64,000 nucleotides of DNA from Linnemannia hyalina. Taxonomy: Eukaryota; Mortierellomycota; Mortierellomycetes; Mortierellales; Mortierellaceae. Location of the stretch: the NCBI GenBank assembly GCA_019671135.1, contig JAHRHY010000018.1, positions 1,240,001-1,304,000 on the forward strand, written 5' to 3'. This document shows positions 32,438 through 42,543 of this stretch, piece after piece. The position numbers were made by a program, and so were the translations under genes. Under the pieces are notes generated by a model, which ran no database searches, was not told where the DNA came from, and was given only the letters and a program-made list of their open reading frames with translations. Within the stretch, counting starts at the first letter, position 1. Each line of letters begins with the position of its first letter.

Positions 32438-33430
32438 GGAGGCCTTTCAAGTCCAAATTATCATATGGTGTTTGTTACATCTCTGCAGATCTTGGAGGCC
32501 TTTCACGTCCAAGTTATCATATGGTGTTTGTTACATCTCTGTAGATCTCGACAATATCCATAGCGACTATGGGATGAGAATGTATATATGATACCAAGCA
32601 TATAAGACAACCATTGTAACATTTTTTGTTCAACTATCCTACTAAACACCAACCTATTCTCCAAACAACAAAGTCTTCTTATTTTTCGCACACCACACTC
32701 TTGAATATGTCCATCTACTATTAACCTGTAACCCTCACTGCAAGATTCGCCAGAGTAGTTCTTGTATGTCATCATCTAAAGCACTTGTACTCTCAACTGT
32801 ATCTTTGGGGCGAAATACAGGGGAGAGATTACATTTTAAAAAAACATGTGCTGTCTATTGCTATTTTATTCTGTGTTCTGTTGCCCACTATGAAGAGATA
32901 TGTCAGTTATGGAAGTAAACACTCCGTTCCTTGGGCTTTGGATATTTTTTATATGCCTTTTTATATCCTCTGCACATGAAGGGGCCGCCTTGACGATATC
33001 CACCGCGTCCATTAGAGGAGAGTGTATGTATGATATCAACCATTTAAAACAACCACTGTAACATTCCTTGCGCGATTATCCTACTAAACACAACTACATT
33101 CTCCAAACAACAAAGTCTTCTTATTTTTCGCTCACCAATATCTTGAATATGTCCATCTACTATTAACCTGTAACCCTCACTGCAAGATTCGACAGAGTAG
33201 TTCTTGTATGTGATCATCTAAAGCACTTGTATTCTCAACTGTATCTTTGTCGTGAAATACAGGGGAGAGATTACATTTTAAAAATTCTTGTGCTGTCTAT
33301 TGCTATTTTATTCTGTGTTCTGTTGCCCACTATGAAGAGATATGCCAGTTATGGAAGTCAACACTCCGTTCCTTGGACTTTGGATATTTTTTATATGCCT
33401 TTTTATATCCTCTGCACATGAAGGGGCCGC
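32438..33430 (+). repeat. R repeat copy R3a (right terminal repeat of E1-a), split by R3b
   Basis: Subtype 2. The first ~56 bp (32,438-32,493) and the rest (32,989-33,430) rejoin at GATCTTGACG once R3b and one copy of CTT are removed. Confidence 0.9.
32494..32988 (+). repeat. solo R repeat R3b inserted in R3a, TSD CTT
   Basis: 495 bp, GGAGGCC...GGGGCCGC, subtype 1, flanked by CTT on both sides (32,491-32,493 and 32,989-32,991). The intact target sequence is visible in other R copies, so the 3-bp duplication is direct evidence of R boundaries and of mobility. No coding genes of E1 are inside. Confidence 0.92.
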
Positions 33431-33510
33431 TTTCCTTACGTTTTGCTCTTGTAATACTGCTAGATAACTATGTCCATTTGGATTCTTTTGCTTTTGTATA
33501 TGTATTCTTT
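33431..33510 (+). repeat. inverted fragment of the E2 terminal repeat
   Basis: 80 bp (TTTCCTTACG ... GTATTCTTT) that are the reverse complement of 33,638-33,706 and match 43,630-43,708. It makes a fold-back at the left end of E2. Confidence 0.85.
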
Positions 33511-33829
33511 GGGAAATGTCTTGGGTCGAAATAGTTAAATATGTTATGGAATACCAATGGAAGTTGCAAGAATTTGTACAGACGATTATGGAAGGAGTTT
33601 TTAAAAAGACAACAGATATATCTATAAAGAATACATATACAAAAGCAAAAGAATCTAAATGGACATAGTTATCTAGCAGTATTACAAGAGCAAAACGTAA
33701 GGAAAGAGTATCAACATAAACATATTTTACATATCGGTAATCGAGGAATAGAATTGGGGGAGATCGCTTTTTTTTGGGCGAGGGAGTACACCTATTTTCT
33801 CGTCTTTTGTTAAGCTATGCCCACCATTT
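33511..33829 (+). repeat. E2 left terminal inverted repeat
   Basis: Begins GGGAAATGTC and ends GCCCACCATTT. It contains GTTTTTAAAAAG and a short poly-T/G run, and ends ~85 bp before the DDE2 start codon. Confidence 0.8.
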
Positions 33830-33914
33830 CTTAATATGACGTATCTGGGGAATTCTAGGGAATAATTGACATAATTACGTGTGTATACTCCCTATTTTTG
33901 CAGAAAACGACATT

Positions 33915-35195
33915 ATGGAGACTAATACCGTCGTAAACCTTACGCCAAAGAAACTTGCACGGCTGCTTGATAATCTGTTGGAGAACGAATGGGGATTTCT
34001 TGATGAACCGTGGCCAATGTGCCCAAAGGTCAAGACATTTCATCGTTCAGAGTTGAAACCAATCGCAAGAATACAGGATATGAAAAAGGTGTTGATGAAG
34101 AGACTTGGAGCCATACCAGTGTTTTTCTTTCTATCTACCATCTGGAGTAAACACTATTTCCCTGGTCCATATAACGCACTTGAGAAAGGAATTGCATTCT
34201 TGTACTTTTTCGTCGCTGGAGAGACTATGGATTCCATGGCACAGTATATGCCAAAGTCCACATTCCATTTGATATACAGTACATTCGTCAAGGTGGAACG
34301 TGCATTGTTTGAGAAGGAGATTACACGCTGTTTTGCATCCATGTTTTCTTCGCTGGAAATTCGTATTCGAACAGCCAATTGGAAAAATCCCCCAATGTTC
34401 AAGCATGTAACTCTCTACTTGGATGGTCATGACTCTCGAGCAACATATGGGGAAGATAAAGCAGCAATGTATTCTTATAAGCTAAAGAAATCGGGTTTGA
34501 GAACGCAAGTGGCCATCGATGCCAATGGAATGGTTCTCTTTGTATCCAAATCAGCGCCATGTCGTGATAACAACGATGAGAAAATGTTACAAGAGATGGG
34601 CATTGGTAAGAAGATCAACAACATGGACTGTATTGCTCTCGATGGAGGATATACACAATACATTGGCGATATTGTGGAAAAAGAAAAGTTGGACGAGCGT
34701 AACTTCTGTTTTCCCATTCGTAAGAAACGACTACAGCAACTCCACGAAGAGGAATCCAACTTTAATGCTATGTTTAGTGGATTTCGATCTACGTCAGAGG
34801 CTGTCTTTGGTGATCTCATGAAAACATTCGCCAAGTTTAATAACAAGGAGATTGTTCGAGTTGGATCTAAAAAGGAGTTTAATCTTACACTCCGCCTTTG
34901 TCTTCTCTTGCTAAATGTTCGCAACTTTGTCAAAGCAGTCGACATCGAAGAGCTGCCACATCATCGTGGATGGATGGAAGAAGGAGTAGATTATCCACGA
35001 GAAAGGCAACTTGTTCCAGAGTTAACACAAACCGTTACAGTACAAAACAAACTGGAAAATGGTCTTGAGTTACAAAGAATGCAAGAGAAATTTGTAGGAA
35101 TAGATGTTGCTTCAGATGATGATGATGAACAAACGTCAAATAAGGATGATGACGAGGAAATGTCAAACCACGAAGATGATAATACTAGTCTATAA
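33915..35195 (+). CDS. DDE2: divergent Harbinger-like transposase of E2
   Basis: 426 aa from the ATG at 33,915 (METNTVV); an upstream in-frame ATG at 33,879 would add 12 residues. It is colinear with the E1 transposase but strongly diverged. First Asp in LDGHDSRATYG; YSYKLKKSGLRTQVAID conserved; second Asp region CRDNNDEKML; ALDGGYTQYI; Glu in FRSTSEAVF. The C-terminus is acidic (DDDDEQTSNKDDDEE). All DDE residues are present, so it could be active and mobilise E2. It converges on the Rep-like gene, with a 35-bp gap holding a TTTTTAAAAA palindrome. A truncated sister copy lies at 43,826-44,322. Confidence 0.8.
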   Translation: METNTVVNLTPKKLARLLDNLLENEWGFLDEPWPMCPKVKTFHRSELKPIARIQDMKKVLMKRLGAIPVFFFLSTIWSKHYFPGPYNALEKGIAFLYFFVAGETMDSMAQYMPKSTFHLIYSTFVKVERALFEKEITRCFASMFSSLEIRIRTANWKNPPMFKHVTLYLDGHDSRATYGEDKAAMYSYKLKKSGLRTQVAIDANGMVLFVSKSAPCRDNNDEKMLQEMGIGKKINNMDCIALDGGYTQYIGDIVEKEKLDERNFCFPIRKKRLQQLHEEESNFNAMFSGFRSTSEAVFGDLMKTFAKFNNKEIVRVGSKKEFNLTLRLCLLLLNVRNFVKAVDIEELPHHRGWMEEGVDYPRERQLVPELTQTVTVQNKLENGLELQRMQEKFVGIDVASDDDDEQTSNKDDDEEMSNHEDDNTSL

Positions 35196-35230
35196 TTAAC
35201 AAAAGTCTTTCCAAAGTTTTTAAAAACCTC

Positions 35231-36934
35231 TCAAACGCGCTCGCACTTCATATCGTCCTCGCCATGAATACGAACCTTTTTTACTGCACGAAATGTCATC
35301 AACGGTACACCTTGCACACTACCAATTCTCTGTAGACCTTGAAGATGCTCCACACGCCATGGTCTCCAAATCTTTGCCAACGATTTTCCTGCGCGCACCT
35401 TTATGCCACATGCTGTAATAAAATGCCAACGATGTTCAGAACGAAATTCTTTGAGACCGGCCGCCACAATGGTATACTCTTCATCGGGCGTTAGAATTCG
35501 GTCGGCTGCAGTATACATCGAAACATGAATAGTTTTCAGATGTAACACATTTGTGTCTACTATATCTTCATCATATTCGAAGATATCTGCAAGTGGGGCA
35601 CTATACCTGTTATGAACACGCTTTGGCCAGGCAATAGAGATGTTGTCAACTTCCACAATTCCAACTTTGCTAAATTTACGAATGACGTTAGAAGATGCAT
35701 CCCTCGAAGGAAACATTCCTTTTTGCGAGCCAGCAACTAGTGTGATGGCAGTACATCCAGGCTCGCGCTTAAATGTCCTTATTTCGCCCAAAATAACTTT
35801 CTCTTTCCCATTTACCTCTTCTACATGTCCTTCCACAAAGTATATAGGTCTATCGTTAAAGGAATAGTTAGCCAGCAAAAGTGTAATAAGCTCGGGGTTC
35901 TTAAAGTTTTGCCACATATATCCATACTTCTTAGAGGTTACCGAATTCCACCAGTGACAATAAGCAAACAGTTTCTCATGTGGAAAATGTACAGCCACCA
36001 TCGAGGTAATGCATTTTGCACGTTCCTCCCACTGCATCTCAAAGGAACATTTAAATGTTTTACATTTCTTCAAGAGATTCTTTGTCTTGTCCATTTCGTC
36101 TTGATATGACTGAAGAGATCTCAAAGATGAACCTTCAAACGTCAGCTCGATACGACTATAACCATGCTTTTTATATTTTTTAACTCGTCGTCCAAATGCT
36201 GTTTCTTTCTCCACCAAATCCTCCAAACGTGAACCAAGACTCTTTCGCACCTCGGCACTTTCCAAAATCTGAACAAATTTGTTATACACCTTATATCGGA
36301 TATTCTTTGTATCCCCTTTTCGACCTCTCCATGAAATACAATGATGTCCTACTCTTCCCACATCATCGACAATTTTTGTAGTTTTCGTTTGTTTTAGCAA
36401 TCTCTCCACGTGCAGTCGTGTGGTAATACGCGTACAATCATAGGCAAAGTCTATATCATGTAAAGCAATGCCGCTCTCGTTCAAGCTAGACAACATGTTC
36501 GCCAAAATTGGCACAACAATCTTTGCACGGGAAAAATCTAAAGAAACCTTGATGGCAATAAATCCCTGTTGGTATTCTTTTCCAACAAACAACTTTCTAT
36601 GGCGTTTGACCATGCGCGGAGAAAAATAGTTATCATCCATTTTAACCTGCCTAGCATCGACCAACTTTACAGATTCCACATTTAAATCGGTGTGGTTAAA
36701 TGCATCGCGCAGTTCAGCAATGTATTTTCCAATTGCTGTACCTTTAGTGGTATCGTCAGCAAAGTTATATATACCCCAAAAGATGATGGAATCGCAAAAG
36801 AGTTTGGAGAATTTGGTGAATCCTTTTCTCTCCACACTGCCAAATGGTGCTGACTGTAGATTACCCACATTTGACAGCAAGTGGGAAACTTCGTTGATGG
36901 CTTTGTTTATCAGAGATTCTTTTGTTGGCGACAT
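35231..36934 (-). CDS. 567-aa protein with Rep_trans-like motif layout (E2)
   Basis: ATG at 36,934. Three motifs appear in the order known from Rep_trans-type initiators and filamentous-phage replication proteins: an Asp-rich strand HDIDFAYD (~160), IRYKVYNKF (~212), and SRIELTF (~258). In that family these belong to the nicking/replication domain; here the assignment is inference from motif order only. No HUH motif is evident. N-terminal ~65 residues (NEVSHLLSNVG, FWGIYNFADD) are conserved in the relic at 27.3 kb, and the C-terminal half (YCHWWNSVTSKKYGYMW, LLLANYSFNDRPIYF) is unrecognised. The gene lies head to tail with the 90-aa gene (46-bp gap) and converges with DDE2. If it is an initiator, E2 would combine a cut-and-paste transposase with a replication protein. 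Alternatives: a DNA-binding accessory protein of unknown type. Confidence 0.55.
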   Translation of the reverse strand: MSPTKESLINKAINEVSHLLSNVGNLQSAPFGSVERKGFTKFSKLFCDSIIFWGIYNFADDTTKGTAIGKYIAELRDAFNHTDLNVESVKLVDARQVKMDDNYFSPRMVKRHRKLFVGKEYQQGFIAIKVSLDFSRAKIVVPILANMLSSLNESGIALHDIDFAYDCTRITTRLHVERLLKQTKTTKIVDDVGRVGHHCISWRGRKGDTKNIRYKVYNKFVQILESAEVRKSLGSRLEDLVEKETAFGRRVKKYKKHGYSRIELTFEGSSLRSLQSYQDEMDKTKNLLKKCKTFKCSFEMQWEERAKCITSMVAVHFPHEKLFAYCHWWNSVTSKKYGYMWQNFKNPELITLLLANYSFNDRPIYFVEGHVEEVNGKEKVILGEIRTFKREPGCTAITLVAGSQKGMFPSRDASSNVIRKFSKVGIVEVDNISIAWPKRVHNRYSAPLADIFEYDEDIVDTNVLHLKTIHVSMYTAADRILTPDEEYTIVAAGLKEFRSEHRWHFITACGIKVRAGKSLAKIWRPWRVEHLQGLQRIGSVQGVPLMTFRAVKKVRIHGEDDMKCERV

Positions 36935-36979
36935 AATAAAAGGTATACTTAGGTTTTAAAAAGTCTATAATTTAGGTCG

Positions 36980-37252
36980 TCATTTTTTTCTAAGCATATA
37001 TTCACCAGCGTCTTTCTCGGTAAGTAATCCATCTGCACGTATTTTGTCACGTAGGAGTTGATAAGATGCCTCTAATAACTTTTTTATGCCGTTAGTGCCA
37101 AATATAGTGGCATCTTGTGGAAAGAGGTTACGATGATGATCTAAAAATTCATCCAAATAGACAAACATACACAATTCCAGATTCTTCTCATAAATAAAAT
37201 CTGCAACAACTTCCTGCTGGCGTGCTTTGGTTAAACGTGTAGGCCTGGGCAT
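36980..37252 (-). CDS. small helical protein of E2 (90 aa)
   Basis: MPRPTRLTKARQQEVVADF start, mostly helical and basic, with FGTNGIKKLLEASYQLL and a DAGEYMLRKK end. It is conserved as a coding frame in the E2 relic at 27.06-27.27 kb with mostly conservative changes, which supports it being a real gene. It precedes the Rep-like gene on the same strand; the gap contains TTTTAAAAA. A small DNA-binding protein is possible from size and charge, but no domain is recognised. Confidence 0.65.
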   Translation of the reverse strand: MPRPTRLTKARQQEVVADFIYEKNLELCMFVYLDEFLDHHRNLFPQDATIFGTNGIKKLLEASYQLLRDKIRADGLLTEKDAGEYMLRKK

Positions 37253-37552
37253 AATATATTTGCGGCGATAAGACGTCTAAATGCTCATCCCCCTATATAC
37301 CTATTTGTCAATTACTCCCTTGAATAGATACAACTTGACATCTATATTAGATATTGTTGTGTATGCCCTCAAACACAAACATTGAGAGAAATATTCCCGG
37401 GAAAAAACGTGGTATATCAACTATCAAGAGATCACCATTCCGCCTAATATGCCAAAAAGGATTTGCAACAGGTGTGACCAAAAGAAGCCTTCATATGATT
37501 TCTACGATGATTCCAGAAATACATGTAAGGAATGCAAGATAAAGTCTTCCAA

Positions 37553-38047
37553 GCGGCCCCTTCATGTGCAGAGGATATAAAAAGGCATATAAAAAATATC
37601 CAAAGTCCAAGGAACGGAGTGTTGACTTCCATAACTGGCATATCTCTTCATAGTGGGCAACAGAACACAGAATAAAATAGCAATAGACAGCACAAGAATT
37701 TTTAAAATGTAATCTCTCCCCTATATTTCACGACAAAGATACAGTTGAGAATACAAGTGCTTTAGATGATCACATACAAGAACTACTCTGTCGAATCTTG
37801 CAGTGAGGGTTACAGTTTAATAGTAGATGGACATATTCAAGAGTTTGGTGTGCGAAAAATAAGAAGACTTTGTTGTTTGGAGAATGTAGTTGTGTTTAGT
37901 AGGATAATCGCGCAAGGAATGTTACAGTGGTTGTTTTAAATGGTTGATATCATACATACACTCTCCTCTAATGGACGCGGTGGATATCGTCAAGATCTGC
38001 AGAGATGTAACAAACACCATATGATAATTTGGACTTGAAAGGCCTCC
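37553..38047 (-). repeat. R repeat copy R4 (E1-b)
   Basis: 495 bp, GCGGCCCC...GGCCTCC on this strand, subtype 2. Confidence 0.92.
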
Positions 38048-38170
38048 TAGGTGGAAGTGTCGAAGACATGTTACATTTTTAAAAAGTTCATGCTATATAT
38101 ACAACCACAAATGCCAACTGTTGACAATTGGATAGTTTTTAAAATATCTACTCTTCATCTGTCTCAACAA

Positions 38171-40418
38171 CTACCAAAACTTTACATCTGGAGAGTACAA
38201 TTTAGGCAATTCCTCGATCGTGAACCCCATGGCAATTAACTTCTGCTTTTGTTTGTTGTTGGTAAATTTGTCTCGACTATAGTTACTGTCACCGTTTGCA
38301 GGTATCTTATACAGCAGTCCAACAATAATGTCCTCTTCGTACCTCTTGAGCAGATGACATCCGTCGAAAAGGTAGTTGGTTGCATATTCATGCTTCTTGT
38401 CAAACGAACATGTTGTCCATTTAATTTCGTCTTTATCTATGACGATTATACCCGAGGAGCTTTTATCTTTAGGGTACCTTTTCCACATAACATCCTCAGC
38501 ATCTTTATCATCCTCAGCATCTTTATCATCTTCAGCATCGTTATCACCCTCAGCATCTTTGTCATCCTCAGCATCGTTATCACCCTCAGCATCTTTGTCA
38601 TCTTCAGCATCTTTATCACCCACCGCATCTTTGTCATCCTCAGCATCTTTATCGCCCTCAGCATCTTTATCATCCTCACATGTGCTCTCATCTTTCTGTG
38701 GCAAGCTTTGCTTATGCTCATGCGGTTTAAATCCCATAGCAAACAACTTCTCTTTTTCCTTCTGGCTAAGAGAATGACACTCTACATTCTCTGCAGCAAT
38801 ATGGTCATCAGTCATCAAGCCGATTACAGTGTCTTTTTTGCGCATCTTGAGAATGTGCATTCCATTTACAAGTACATTCTCGGAATATTCCAAGTACTTG
38901 TTAAGTTTTTTCCATATCACCTTGGATTTATCTGTTGGTCCTTCTACTGGTACTTCTTCTTCTACTTCGATCTCCTCGTTGAAAAGCGTCTTTCTCTCTT
39001 CATCAGACAATGGTTGAAGTTTCATCTTTGCTAAGCATGGAGCGTTCCAAGATATCCAACTCTGGAACATCACCGACACCGCGCAGAGCATCAAGCGTAA
39101 ACAGGCCAACGTATGTATTCTTTCCAGATAGCCTGACAATGTACTTGCCATTCATCGTAAACTTAGTTGCATACTCAAGCATGTCGTTATTAGGATGAAT
39201 CATCCATCCTCTGTCCTTCGCACGTGCTATGTCTTTCTCTGATCTAATGTTATGCACCGTTGTGGCCAGTGCAAATGTATGTTCATCTTTTCCATCCTTA
39301 GAAACGTCTACATTAGAAGATGGCTCTGCATTTTTGGGCATCTCTGAATGCCTTTTCTTTCGAGAAGTCTTCTTCTCATCATCCTTAGATGACTTTTTAT
39401 GAGATAGTTTTTCATCAGGGTTATCCTTAGAGGTATCATCTCCAGATTCTACATCAGGTCTGTTATTGGACTTGCCATCATCAGAGTCTTTATCATCAGG
39501 GGAATCATCGTCAGAGCCAGCATCATCAGACGTATCACCATCATCTGTATCATCGTCAGAATTCTCATCAGCAGAAGACTCTTCTATTTTTTCTACATCA
39601 GCAGGAGTTGCCTCTTGGAGTCCCATCTTTTGTAATATACGTACCTCTTTGTCAGATAATTTCGGTACAGGAAGATTTTTCCCCATGAGCTCAGGTGGAC
39701 ACAATACAATGTAGAGGTCCTTTTCCTTCAGCTTAATAATGTACTTGCCATTTACAGTATAGTTTTTTGCATACAGGAAAGCTGGATTAGTTGCATAACG
39801 CATCCATATGCCTGTATTAGCGAGTGGTACATTTTTCTTGGACGTTATGTCAACTACCTTTGGACTCAACGGAAAGGAGACGGCAATTATATCTTCTTCA
39901 TCATCATCGGACGGCTCCTCATCCGATGACTCCTGCTTGTTTCTCTTTCGCTTCTTTGGTTCTTCATCCTCGGAAGTCATATCATCATCTGAAGGGACAA
40001 ACTCAGGAGTATGTGTCTTCTTGGTTATCTTGGAAGACTTGGTACGCTTGTTGGCAGGTGCCTTATTGTTACTGCTTTTCATATGACCTTTATGCTGCTC
40101 TCGATGACGTCCACAGTAAGTTTCACCAAGTTTGGCTACACTACCACAATTAGCGCCCTTAATGGTTGTGCCTTGACACTTGCGCGCAGGATCGTGGACA
40201 TAACAATGCATGCCTTCATCATCAACTTCCTTCATGCATTTGCGCTTGGACTTGGTGCACTTTGCACCACAAAAGTAGTATCTCTCTACTCCCTCATCCT
40301 CATCAAGCGCCTTAAAGATCTTATTTGCATCTTTCTTGGTAAACTCCACTCCCTTCTTAGAAGAAAATGTCTCGAAGGCCTTGGTGATGAGCTCGATTGT
40401 AAGCTGAACGTACTTCAT
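38171..40418 (-). pseudogene. acidic tandem-zinc-motif protein, E1-b (one frameshift)
   Basis: Same protein as at 30,113-32,314. Both zinc motifs are intact here (GANCGS, YCGRH). The linker carries an extra KKRKRNKQESSDEE segment. One added base in a T run at about 39,027-39,029 (CTTT versus CTT in the other copies) shifts the frame after MLSK, at about residue 466. The remaining ~290 codons, with the third and fourth repeat domains and the DKDAED minisatellite, are open in the next frame. The break lies in a homopolymer, so a sequencing error is possible. The C-terminal part is otherwise nearly identical to E1-a. Confidence 0.8.
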
Positions 40419-41092
40419 GTTTTTGGATATGAACGATATAGATTGTACTTGTGGTATGGTGGGTGTGAATGACTTTTCAGTTTATGTGTGGTAGATTGCA
40501 GCTGCTTAGTACACTGATATAAAGAATTGCAATAAAAGATGGATGTATAGGTATGGATGGTTGTATAGATATGGATAATGGTTGGTTGGTTACTAGATAA
40601 GATAAAGATTAAGCAAGAGGGAAGTGGAGTCCTTTATTTATACTAATTCATGGGACACTGCCACACTGGATATTAATAGCGCTTGCTTATTAACACTGCT
40701 TGGCGCTTAGTAACAAAAGAGTTTTAAAAAGGCATCTAAGTGGTTAATAACGTAGTGTTCCTCGTATGACGTAGATCTTGCTTATTAAGACTGCTTGGCG
40801 TTAAAGACGGGGTTTAAAAATGGTTAAGAATGTAGTATTCTTTTATGACGTAGGTTTGTACATGTGTTTATGTATTCTTTTATGACGTAGGTTTGTACAT
40901 GTGTTTATCCTCTTTGTTAAATAAAAAGGAATGTTGTAGAATAGCATAGAATAGCATCCGATCTACTACAATAATACCATGACTTTTAATAATAGATACC
41001 GGTGCATATTAGCGTCTAGGCAGTTAATACCGTATCTCAACGCTGACTAAATAGGCTATGTATGTCTATTATTTTAAAAACCTGCAATAAGT
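40419..41092 (-). promoter_or_regulatory. E1-b central control region
   Basis: Reverse-oriented counterpart of 29,430-30,112, with the same tandem units and TATAAATA box. It has a local duplication of ~30 bp (TTCTTTTATGACGTAGG...TGTTTAT) near 40,840-40,915, shared with E1-d. Confidence 0.6.
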
Positions 41093-42382
41093 CTACAAAT
41101 TACCATTAACATCCATTTGTCGCTTCGTACCTCTAAGCTCAATGGAAAGACCGGGTTGCATTATTACTGCTTGATCCATTGGTGTGTCCTCATCAACATT
41201 AACATCAACATCACCATGAAGATTAATACCAAGAAATTCGTTCTGGAGTTGTGCCATTGTATTTCCATCCTCCACTAGCGCACCAACATCAACATATCCC
41301 ATTGGTTGCTCAACGTCGTTCTCTGTTGTCGGATACTCGAATCCTTCGCGAAGCCAAGCTGTATGAATTGGTTCTGCAGAAATCTTCAACAAAGCAACCA
41401 TCTTTTTCATGTTTAAGAGTAACAAAGATAACTTCAACTGCAAATTATATGTTTGTTTCTTATCCACCAACACAGGAGTACGGTTGTTGTGTTTCTCAAA
41501 TGTGGAACCAAGGTCTGCAAACAGAGATTCCATCTGCGAGCGGAAACTACCAAAGGTGGTATTGTATAACGCTTCTTCCTGTGTAAGTTCCTTGTTCTTC
41601 TGTTTACGGTATGGATGAGCGAAATTTTGGACTCTAAGAATATCAGACTCATCTATAAGCCTCCTTAAGAACTGTGGATACCCTCCATCGAGAGCAATGC
41701 AATCCATCTCATGCACTCTCTTGTCCAACTTCATCGTTAGCAGCATTGTTCCATCAGCATTGTTCTTGCAAGATGCAGATTTGGAGACAAATAAAGCCAT
41801 GCCATTACAATCCATTGCTACCTGTGTGCGTAATCCTGACTTTTTCAGCTTGTAAGAGTACATATCAGCACTACTCTCACCTTTGTATGTTGCTCTTGTA
41901 TCATGACCATCAAGATGCAATGTAACATGCTTAAATAATGGAGGATTCTTTTCCTTTGCAGACAAAAGGCGTATTTTAATTGTGGAGAACATTGTTGCAA
42001 TACAGTTGGTGATGTACTTGTTGTGCAAAGTATATTCTTTCTTATAAAACACAGAGTGCATTGCATGAAAACTACTTTTTGGCATGTGTGGTTCCATTGC
42101 TTCCATAGACAGTCCTTTGACAAGATGATAGAGCATTAAAAGACCTTTCTCCACTTCTTTGTATGGACCAGGATACTTAACCTTTGGCCAGATGTCAACA
42201 AGAAAGAAGTACACTGGAATAGGACCAAGGCGTCGATTTAGGGTTTCTTTTATTTCTGGCATATACCCAATTTCCTTGCTTACAGTACGATGATTATTAC
42301 GTGGTGTAATTGTTGGCCATCCAGCGTCAAGGAAAGTCCAATGGTCATCAAGCAGTTGTTGGAAGTGTTTTGTTAGATCCAT
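41093..42382 (-). CDS. Harbinger-like DDE transposase, E1-b
   Basis: Start ATG at 42,382 (MDLTKHFQQ), with in-frame upstream ATGs to 42,472. 429 aa. All catalytic motifs are as in E1-a (LDGHDTRAT, NNADGTML, ALDGGYPQF, FRSQMESLF). The C-terminus differs from E1-a and E1-d: it lacks the DEDQYSDEDTPM form and reads through to RGTKRQMDVNGNL, because the earlier stop is absent. The frame is fully open and probably functional. It lies upstream of the acidic gene on the same strand, with a TTTTTTAAAAA stretch ~55 bp before the start. Confidence 0.8.
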   Translation of the reverse strand: MDLTKHFQQLLDDHWTFLDAGWPTITPRNNHRTVSKEIGYMPEIKETLNRRLGPIPVYFFLVDIWPKVKYPGPYKEVEKGLLMLYHLVKGLSMEAMEPHMPKSSFHAMHSVFYKKEYTLHNKYITNCIATMFSTIKIRLLSAKEKNPPLFKHVTLHLDGHDTRATYKGESSADMYSYKLKKSGLRTQVAMDCNGMALFVSKSASCKNNADGTMLLTMKLDKRVHEMDCIALDGGYPQFLRRLIDESDILRVQNFAHPYRKQKNKELTQEEALYNTTFGSFRSQMESLFADLGSTFEKHNNRTPVLVDKKQTYNLQLKLSLLLLNMKKMVALLKISAEPIHTAWLREGFEYPTTENDVEQPMGYVDVGALVEDGNTMAQLQNEFLGINLHGDVDVNVDEDTPMDQAVIMQPGLSIELRGTKRQMDVNGNL

Positions 42383-42543
42383 AATAATATTTATGTATTG
42401 GATTGTCATGACGTTAACCAACAATAACAATTTTTTAAAAAGGCTTATACTTAACTGTATACACAACAGCATGTAGGATGGTATCTATCATACAGCAAGC
42501 ACATAGTTGAGAATACAAATATATTTTTATATTTTATTCGGTA

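Larger units (their letters stand above)
27506..33430 (+). mobile_element. E1-a: DTR-flanked DDE element
   Basis: R2 (27,506-28,001) and R3a (32,438-33,430, itself split by a solo R) flank a DDE transposase gene and an acidic zinc-motif gene on the same strand. The outer flanks are an E2 fragment (left, TAA) and an E2 terminal-repeat fragment (right, TTT), so there is no target duplication and the ends were probably rearranged by recombination between R copies. No reverse transcriptase is present. The layout is shared with E1-b, E1-c and E1-d. Confidence 0.85.

Noticed and set aside
27506..33430. E1 as an ordinary LTR retrotransposon
   Set aside because: There is no RT, protease, RNase H, PBS or PPT, the duplication is 3 bp, and the ends are GG...GC rather than TG...CA.
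35231..36934. HUH-type Rep endonuclease in the 567-aa protein
   Set aside because: No His-hydrophobic-His motif with a following catalytic Tyr context was found. Only the Rep_trans-like layout is arguable.
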